31,813 nucleotides of DNA from Beroe ovata (lineage: Eukaryota; Ctenophora; Nuda; Beroida; Beroidae): assembly GCA_946803715.1 (NCBI GenBank), contig CAMPET010000005.1, positions 454,596-486,408 of the forward strand, read 5' to 3'. The translations under genes and the position numbers were made by a program. Below are positions 24,654 to 31,813 of the stretch, piece by piece (the first letter of the stretch is position 1; each line of letters opens with the position of its first letter). Under the pieces are notes generated by a model. That model searched no databases. It was not told the DNA's origin and saw nothing but the letters and a program-made list of their open reading frames with translations.

Positions 24654-24818
24654 TGTGTCTTGACCATAGTCGACTTTATAAGTCTCGTTATCAGGAAATG
24701 TTTCCTTGTGTTTGACTACGAATGCCTACACAGTACTCCATTACAACGAGTTGATGTTGTGAAAGACGAGGCGGAAGAACCGACCATCAAGTACAATCTC
24801 ACCGGACTACGGATTTAA
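24654..24818 (+). CDS. Possible terminal exon of an unknown gene
   Basis: After CACATAACAG the frame reads CVLTIVDFISLVIRKCFLVF, then DYECLHSTPLQRVDVVKDEA, then EEPTIKYNLTGLRI and TAA. The second half is protein-like and charged; the first half is hydrophobic, perhaps membrane-buried. No upstream partner exon or family was found, so it could be chance. An 80-codon minus-strand frame (24425-24667) also lies alongside and barely overlaps it. Confidence 0.2.
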   Translation, partial: CVLTIVDFISLVIRKCFLVFDYECLHSTPLQRVDVVKDEAEEPTIKYNLTGLRI

Positions 24819-24829
24819 CGGAATCAATG

Positions 24830-27800
24830 CTATCAACTTCTGTGAATTTGTGGGAGAGGAATGTTGGAGATCTCTGCTTTTCGCACAAAAACTAAGTCAA
24901 ATCTTAGACGGGATTTAAACAGAAATAGGCGGCCTACGTAATTCATAGCTAAAAATTCATAATTATGCGTGATGACTACCTCTGGCGATGAGAATATTAC
25001 TATATCCTAGTTTTTTAAAAAAAGGTGTACCCATACCCGCAGTACACACACTATCATACGTCAACAGGTGTGTTTACACATGATTGACGAGTAATAAATT
25101 GTAAATGTCACGTTGATTTATAACCTAAACGTTTACCTTGAACAAGAAATTAAGATATTGAGCAAACATTATGATTTACGAAGCTAACTGGTAGGTAGGC
25201 AGGCACTATCTTAAGGATTTACCCCGGAACTAAACATAGCTGACAAAATATTCGAATTTAATGTAAATACAAGTTGTTAACTCTTTGAGAAAAAGCAGAC
25301 TTGAAGCTACAATTAATAGGTATATTGCAGTAGGTAACACCTTCAACTTTTATCACCAGACAAAAATAATATTTATTAGTGTCTTGAAATTTAAACTATT
25401 TCTGAAAAAATGCCGTATGCTCGAGATGTTTTAAACGCAGCCGAAGCGAGAGGTCATTATATCGACAATATTTGACGACTGCCTTCAATTATATAAGTAG
25501 AGAAGTAGATTTTAAAATAGCAAGAAGACCTATCAGTGCACTCAAAATAAAACAAGGTTTACTTCTATAGTTCTATTGCACCTATAATTCCGTAAATGTG
25601 AGAAAAAATCTCGACAGATATATATATTTTCGTTCTCTTCAATCATCATATCTAAGAGTTTTGCGATGTTGATAGACTATAAGACACGGTCTAATTTGAC
25701 TTAGAACTGTAAGGAATAAAAACTGCAAGGAATAAAAAGGAATAAAAAGGCGGTATTTCGATAGGTACAAAACTCTATGATGAACACAATCGAATTGGAA
25801 AAAGACTTCATTAGGTATATTGGAAAAATCAAAACCATGGATCAGACGAATTATCTTAGTCGGAATATTAATCAAGGGGAAGTAGGTTTAGGCCACAAAA
25901 CGTTGTAATACGAACACAAAACGTGGGCATGTAAGGATATAGACACACGAATTTCATGTTCTAAACCTAATGTGCTTGGGAATTATAATGGCTGTTCATT
26001 CCGATAGTTAGGAATACCTGTAAATTAGGTTCTAATTAGGGAAATAGGGAACAATGGACTTCTCAGCTCTGCTTCCGAATGAGAATTCATCTTAAACCGG
26101 GGAATGATATATGTTAGGGTGTCGTGGGAAAATTGCAGTGTGGGAATCCGGTATTCACTTCATACGAGGGGACGTTTCTTTAGAAAACCTCGCCTGAGTA
26201 TTAGTCCCCTTCTTCAGTCGTAGGAATGTTATGGACTGTTTTCAATGGGCCATCTGTTACTTATAGACTAAAGTAATAACACACAGACAATACACACTCC
26301 TTTACTCCACAATATTCACATTACGGATCAAGCGCACTACAGTTTTCAATCAAATCATCAAAAATCAGCTCCTTATTTGCAGAGCAGTGCAGTGCAGTCC
26401 ACTTTTGGTAGTCATGATACTTGACTTCTTCAATGAGTCTCTGTTTAGCAACATATCATTAAACAGGAGTGTCATGAACACCATTGATGAACGTGTTTAT
26501 GAAGGAGCAGCAAATTGGATTGAGTCGCATATCATTCTATCAGCTGATGATCTATGAACGTGATAACGACTCACAAACTGGTCGAGCAACGATTATAATG
26601 CAACGCAAGCCAGTTTGGGGGGTCAATGGGTGTTCTGTACACGGGATGGAAAGGGAGGATACACTGTAAACAACCAAGACAAGAATTAAGTATAGACAAG
26701 GAGAGCAAAGTTGTAGTACCTACCTCTAGACATAACACAAACAAGCGTCAATTCAATGACAACTCTGCCAAAAAAACAAGAAAATCTATATGATTGGTCC
26801 TGTCGATTTCTCGAAAACACATCTAGATCTACAACTGCAATTAGTAGGAATAAGATTAGAAAACTTAATTAAAGTTTATCAATCTAAGATATAAAAATGG
26901 GAGTTAGGTATATTATAAACAAGTCTATCTCCGTGCGTATATATAATATAATCCCACATTACAAGATTTCAACACCTTTCAACGCATAATATAATATTAA
27001 TGTTCTGGTCCTCAAATCAGGTATTGAGTATTGCCATTGGAGTTTTGCGGAGAGCACATATTTGTTTTTTCTAAAATCATCACGCGCCAAAAGAGCCAGT
27101 TTTTATGTCTAAAAATACTCACGGAATATTTAATTCTTCATTAAATGCATCCATATTGACGTACCAATTGTGAGTGAATGTGCCTATTCTATATCAATTA
27201 CTCTTTTATTTCTCATATTAATTTTAAAATTTGAACAAGCAAAACGGAGGTCACTTCTTGGTGCGTCAATGAGAAAAAATTGAAGAGAAATCTCATCTTA
27301 GTAGCATATTTATTACCTACAAAATAATATATACGGCTTTTTCCATTACCCTAAAATACTTCAGTTCAAGAATCATGTCTTAGGTTATTCATAATGTCTT
27401 ATGTTATTACTGTACGTCTGCTTTAACCCGGCATAAGAAAATAGACTGCTGAATACTTTGAATACTATGTTGACTGTTGAGTGTTGACCTAACCTTATTT
27501 CAGCACATTTAAAAAGAGGTGCGGTTGAAAAATCCGTACTTTATCGAAGAAATTAAGACATAAGTCCCCCAAAAAATTGTCTCATAGTTTATTCTTTCTT
27601 CACTACTGTATGTGTGTCGTGTGTGCTTAAAAACGATTTCATGGAACTTGGAAATCGTTACCCGGCAATCGATAATTAGATAAATAGGTATCATAAATTC
27701 GATCACTCAAAAGTGTAATAAATCATAAGTGAATTGATCAATCGAATTGCTGATCTATCGCACTTTTGACAGTAGCAAACTAATTAGTTATTAGCTAACT

Positions 27801-27830
27801 AATTAGCTAACTAATTAGTTATTAAGTAAT
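24830..27830. other. Very AT-rich stretch, no recognised gene
   Basis: Short frames only; homopolymer A/T tracts and GGAATAAAAA repeats near 25711-25750. No convincing exon seen on either strand. It could be the first intron of a minus-strand gene starting at 27872. Confidence 0.5.
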
Positions 27831-27834
27831 TAAC
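27777..27834. promoter_or_regulatory. TAATTA cluster
   Basis: CTAATTAGTTATTAGCTAAC and its near repeats give at least five TAAT/ATTA cores in under 60 bp, including three ACTAATTAG units. This is the core recognised by homeodomain proteins. It lies next to the possible first exon at 27839. Confidence 0.4.
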
Positions 27835-27838
27835 TCAC

Positions 27839-27872
27839 CAGAATTCGTTGAGGAAGAACCTTCACTTGTCAT
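27839..27872 (-). CDS. Possible first coding exon on the minus strand
   Basis: ATG ACA AGT GAA GGT TCT TCC TCA ACG then AAT TCT G before a strong GTGAGT donor encodes MTSEGSSSTNS, a typical N-terminus. The reading frame after the donor is phase 1. I could not find a matching second exon, so confidence is low. Confidence 0.22.
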
Positions 27873-27941
27873 TTCCCATCGCCTATAATGATGTTAGTAG
27901 TTTACACAGTGCAATCCGGTATGGATAAAGCTCAATCCTCC

Positions 27942-28090
27942 TTGACACCACTCTACAGTATACAATGACACTACCCTACTTTGACACCACTACTTTTTGA
28001 CATCACTCTACGCTGACACCACTTGAAGCTGATACGACTTTAAGCTGACACCACTTCAAGCTGACACCACTCCACAGTCTACACCATCCT
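27942..28090. repeat. Intergenic array of TGACACCAC-type units
   Basis: About eight copies (TTGACACCACT, ATGACACTACC, CTGACACCACTT, CTGATACGACTTT) with spacing of about 17-25 bp, the same family as in AHCY introns 3 and 7. Confidence 0.75.
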
Positions 28091-28605
28091 CTCTGATGAA
28101 ATACAGATTTAATAAAAGCACTAAACGATACGACAGAATATTAACGAACTAATCGCGCGCACGCACACACAGGTTCACAATAATCACGCAATACGTAATC
28201 ACACATAGTGTGCCTATTCGGAGAAATAGTAAGGTATTCTGAGAGAGTCTTTGAATGGTGTACTACATGAGGTGTCATGAGTAGTTCCATAATAACGGCT
28301 TTTATATAGCATATTATATAGCATAGATGCCGATGCAAATTATATATTTTACAAGGGAAAGGGGCGGCAAGAAAAATATTGAGCAAATGAGATCATTGAG
28401 CTCTCAGGGAATATCCAAAGACAGAAGAGCACAAAGGGCAAGAATTGGGCAAGAGCAAGAATAGGGAAGATAAATGAAGTGTACTAGGTATAATGCTCAA
28501 TGCTCATCTCTAACAAAATATTACATGTGTTTCATAGATTATTTCATAGGGCGAATAAATCAAGGGGTTCAAATGCATAGATACGGATCATCTCTTTGAC
28601 ACTCA

Positions 28606-28669
28606 ACACACACACACAAACACACACACACAAAAACACACACACACNACACACACACACACACACACA
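28606..28669. repeat. CA microsatellite with one N
   Basis: (CA)n with AAA interruptions and an N at 28648. It ends CACACACAG directly before an open plus-strand frame. Confidence 0.95.
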
Positions 28670-28855
28670 GCTAGGAAGAGCAGAGTGGCCACTAATTTTG
28701 ACTAACAAAGGAACGCGCGCGGTATCATACATTTCACACGGAGATACAGGTTGCTTGACCAGTGCATTAGTAGCACCTGCAGTTATAGGTGCAGGTGGTG
28801 CTGACACCATATTATCACCGGCTCACATCATACCTACACTACCCCTCTTACTGTA
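28670..28855 (+). CDS. Possible exon after CA repeat, function unknown
   Basis: Using the CACAG at the repeat end as acceptor, the frame (from the second base) runs LGRAEWPLILTNKGTRAVSY, then ISHGDTGCLTSALVAPAVIG, then AGGADTILSPAHIIPTLPLLL, to TAG. Small-residue-rich and protein-like but unrecognised. An 8-bp hairpin (28774-28781 with 28790-28797) lies inside it. Confidence 0.18.
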
Positions 28856-29137
28856 GGTCTACTACCACATTAACAATGGAAAAACTGTCTATCTCAGAGT
28901 TCAAGACGTGAAGGCGAGTGTTTCCGCACTGCACGATAACCCAAATACTCCGCAAGCGTTGAGCGGCTCCGTGGTTTTTTAACAGAGTAAAATAGGAGTG
29001 CGCAACGTGTGCACAAAGGCGAGGATCACGATTGCTCCTTCATAATGTATTCTCTTTTTCCAGGGAACCTATTATCACACAGCAGGTATTGCGCGAGTGT
29101 GAATAGAGGGCCCGTTTGAATAGAGAGTTGGATAAGA

Positions 29138-29205
29138 TGTGTGTGTGTGTGTGTGTGTGAATGGTTGTGCGTGTGTATGTGTGTATGTGTGTGTATGTGT
29201 GTGCA
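29138..29205. repeat. GT microsatellite
   Basis: (GT)n interrupted by AATGGTTGTGC and TATGT units. Confidence 0.95.
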
Positions 29206-29209
29206 AATG

Positions 29210-30197
29210 GTTGGAATTCGCACCAATTCCATCAGCAGATAAATACTTGACGAAGCGAGTAAAATGCGTAATGACGCACATTTATGCGCATTCATGAATA
29301 CGACACACACCGCCACGTCGGCTAATGACAGGAACTGTGTAAATCATTATACTCCCTGCCGTCAACTACAAGAGAATGATTATAGAGAACTTTGATCATT
29401 AGGGAGAGGTACTGTTGAGAAGCGTCACCAAGATCATTTCTTGACAACAACGGCCAACTACTTGACGGTTGATCTTATTTTCCCTATAATCTGAGAGATT
29501 CATCACTGATAAGACCCATGATACGGAAAGAATTTGAAACTTTGTGACGCCTCTCCATTAATATCATTCTCTAAAATGCGCGACAATTATAACTGCAATC
29601 TGCAGAGTTGCCTGACAACTTTTCCCTAATACGGGAAGTTAAACGATAGTTTTAGACGTCATGACTAGGTAGCATCATGGGGAGCTGGAGGGAGTTATGG
29701 CTATCCTAATTTAGGAAGGCTGACAAAGCATCACACCCGTCTACTGAGAGCTTTTAAAATCGATGTATATGTTCTTCATTCGTCTTCACCTGGCTGTCAT
29801 GAAATTAGAGGTATGAGTGTATTCAATATTCCTTCATTGGATAAGACATGTTCATTGTCACATCACTGCAACTGCTCTACATGAGGCAGTGAGGGTGCCT
29901 AAACAGTGTTTAATATATAGTCATAATTCACAATCGTGATTGGATAGGAACAAGCAAGGAACAAGGGTACATCAATGTGACAAAAAATTATGAATCATTA
30001 AAATCAATAAAACAAAAAGATGTTAATTCCATATGATACAGTCACAAACATAAGCACATGTTACAGTCGGTCGAGCGCAGCAGACATATTATAGATAGTA
30101 TGTGAGAGAGAGAGAGAAATTGAGACAGCAACTCCTCATAGACAGCCTGTACTCTACATGTCACGCACACACACGAGTATAATTACGGTCCAGGTTA

Positions 30198-30237
<40 letters not shown>

Positions 30238-31600
30238 GGGGGGCGGGGCAACCTGCCAAAACACTCTCAACAAAAACTAACCCCACGGATAAGCGACTTT
30301 CGTGTCAACTTATACATCACAATTATCGTATATCTCTCACAATACCACGTGTATTATCACACTAACACTGCCGTGGTAGTGTATTAGAGCAATTGTGCTG
30401 CAGGTCTGTATGGTGTCCATTGACCGTGGTAACAATGGAAACACACACTTGTACACTACACGTGACGGTTATAATAGTAACAAGTTGGGAGGAGTGTTCA
30501 GTCCAAATGTGATGGAGACTGATTTCATAGCCACTATGTCCTTGGCCGATGGTAGCTAAAATCAATGCAATATTACAATTAAAGGTCCATGTCCCTAGAA
30601 ATGGAAACCGTCTTGCATAGTCCCATTATCATGAGAATGTAACATGAGAATACACGGACATCATGCCCATGAAACAAAACCCGACTCACGAAGTCGAGAT
30701 CAAAGAAGAACGAGAAAATCGCACCCACTCACTAACTCACTCACTCACGTTCTAAAAATATGAATGACGAAAGCTACTTAGCAATTACAGTTATGTGAAA
30801 CATAGCACTAAAGAAGGACAATAATGAGTAGATTGCTAAACCGGCTCCGTAGAACGAAACGTGGAGTGAAATGAACCTCCAGAAAACATCCGTGGAACAG
30901 GTTATCTGATATGGGACTGATATTACGTACATGTTGCTCCAAAATTACATTTCATAGCCAGTCCGAGTAGAAAATAGCCAGTGAAAAGTGGGAATCCAGT
31001 CTGCTCAGGTTGAGCTCAAGTATATCCATGATCATAACAAGAGCAGAAAGTCAGTGTTCTCTCTCTCCATAGAGAGAGAGAAAGAGAAGATTGAAAACCT
31101 CTATCACGATGCGCAATAGTACTGTTACCTACATATAGGTATTCGACACACACACACATACACATTCACGACCATCATCACTGTGTGTATCATAACATAA
31201 TGATATCAAACAAGCATGTCCACCAAGAGAACTATTCGCTTGTTATCCAATCAGATTGCAGTAGAGAAGTCACGAGATAGTATTGATAGAACAAGGTCTT
31301 TAATCTATAAAGACAAGGTTCATACATTATGAGCGCGTTGTCAGAGTCAGAGATTTGTGATCACTAATGACAGGGTATCATTGTGACCTAGTCAATCTGT
31401 GAGAGTTTGCTGAAGCATGTAATCCCATTAGGTACAACTCAAAAACATTCCAGTTTTCGGCATGCTAAGGGAACTGGGAATACTGGCCCTATTAACTTAG
31501 TTAGCCTAGCTTTGTAGTATGCTGAGGACTGAATGGAATTGTAACTCAGTAAGAGCAACACGTCTTACAGAAACACGTCTCACAGCAAATGTCTTACAGA
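29210..31600. other. No recognised gene
   Basis: Short frames only. It holds a GA tract near 30103-30117 and a CT/GA hairpin at 31058-31079 (9-bp stem, CCAT loop). Confidence 0.55.
30201..30245. repeat. GT microsatellite followed by G-run
   Basis: (GT)n to about 30235, then GGGGGGGGGCGGGG, which may form a G-rich secondary structure. Confidence 0.95.
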
Positions 31601-31601
31601 A

Positions 31602-31761
31602 ACACGCTGGGAGGTGAGCAAGGAGTACTCAGTACACGCTGGGAGGTGAGCAAGGAGTACTCAGTACACGCTGGGAGGTGAACAAGGAGTACTCAGTACA
31701 CGCTGGGAGGTGAACAAATCGTAATCGCTACAAGGTGGGAAAGGAACAAGGAGTACGAGGT
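31602..31761. repeat. 32-bp tandem repeat, five copies
   Basis: The unit begins ACACGCTGGGAGGTGA and ends AAGGAGTACTCAGT. Copies start at 31602, 31634, 31666, 31698 and 31730. The first three are nearly identical, the fourth differs in its 3' half, and the fifth is diverged. A shorter CGTCTTACAGAAACA-type repeat precedes it (31560-31600). Confidence 0.95.
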
Positions 31762-31813
31762 ACCCGAATGAATATAAAAAATAAGGGGGGGGGGCGCGGT
31801 GGGTGGGGGTGAG

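Overview
This is nuclear DNA from a eukaryote, most likely an invertebrate animal. Genes are split by GT-AG introns, (CA)n/(GT)n microsatellites are frequent, the DNA is AT-rich, and there are assembly N-runs. There is no bacterial operon structure, CRISPR array or prokaryotic mobile element. Sponge or another early-branching metazoan is possible, but I cannot prove the lineage.

Two genes can be reconstructed exon by exon. They lie tail to tail around 12.8-13.2 kb. (1) Plus strand, 8006-12795: S-adenosylhomocysteine hydrolase (AHCY), ten exons whose phases all agree, 429 residues from ATG to TAA. It carries the NAD-binding motif and most known active-site residues, with two unusual substitutions. 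(2) Minus strand, 23848 down to about 12867: a multidomain signalling protein of about 22 exons and roughly 890 residues. It has a short basic N-terminus, a long acidic exon made largely of VTGDKD-type hexapeptide repeats (an 18-bp coding minisatellite), a PKC-like C2 domain with lost calcium ligands, then a RhoGEF (DH) domain and a PH domain. Nineteen of its exons are well supported. Three small ones (19664-19676, 18331-18359, 12867-12881) are phase-consistent guesses.

Regions: 1-7680 holds no gene I can recognise. It has a GT tract, a promoter-like block at 220-550 with four CACGTG motifs and TATA boxes, an unexplained 199-codon minus-strand ORF at 4720-5319, and RFX-type X-box palindromes. 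8006-12795 is AHCY. 12867-23848 is the C2-DH-PH gene; one intron carries a threefold repeat of about 540 bp and another a 380-bp N gap. 24000-31813 is AT-rich and mostly unassigned, with a few exon-like fragments (24654-24818 plus, 27839-27872 minus, 28670-28855 plus), a TAATTA cluster, microsatellites, and a 32-bp tandem repeat at the right edge.

The two genes have no obvious shared pathway: one is methyl-cycle metabolism, the other predicted Rho-family GTPase signalling. Their relation is positional (convergent, coding ends about 70-450 bp apart). A degenerate TGACACCACT motif makes up much of two AHCY introns and recurs at 3.3 kb and 28.0 kb. Comparisons to protein families are from memory; no search was run.
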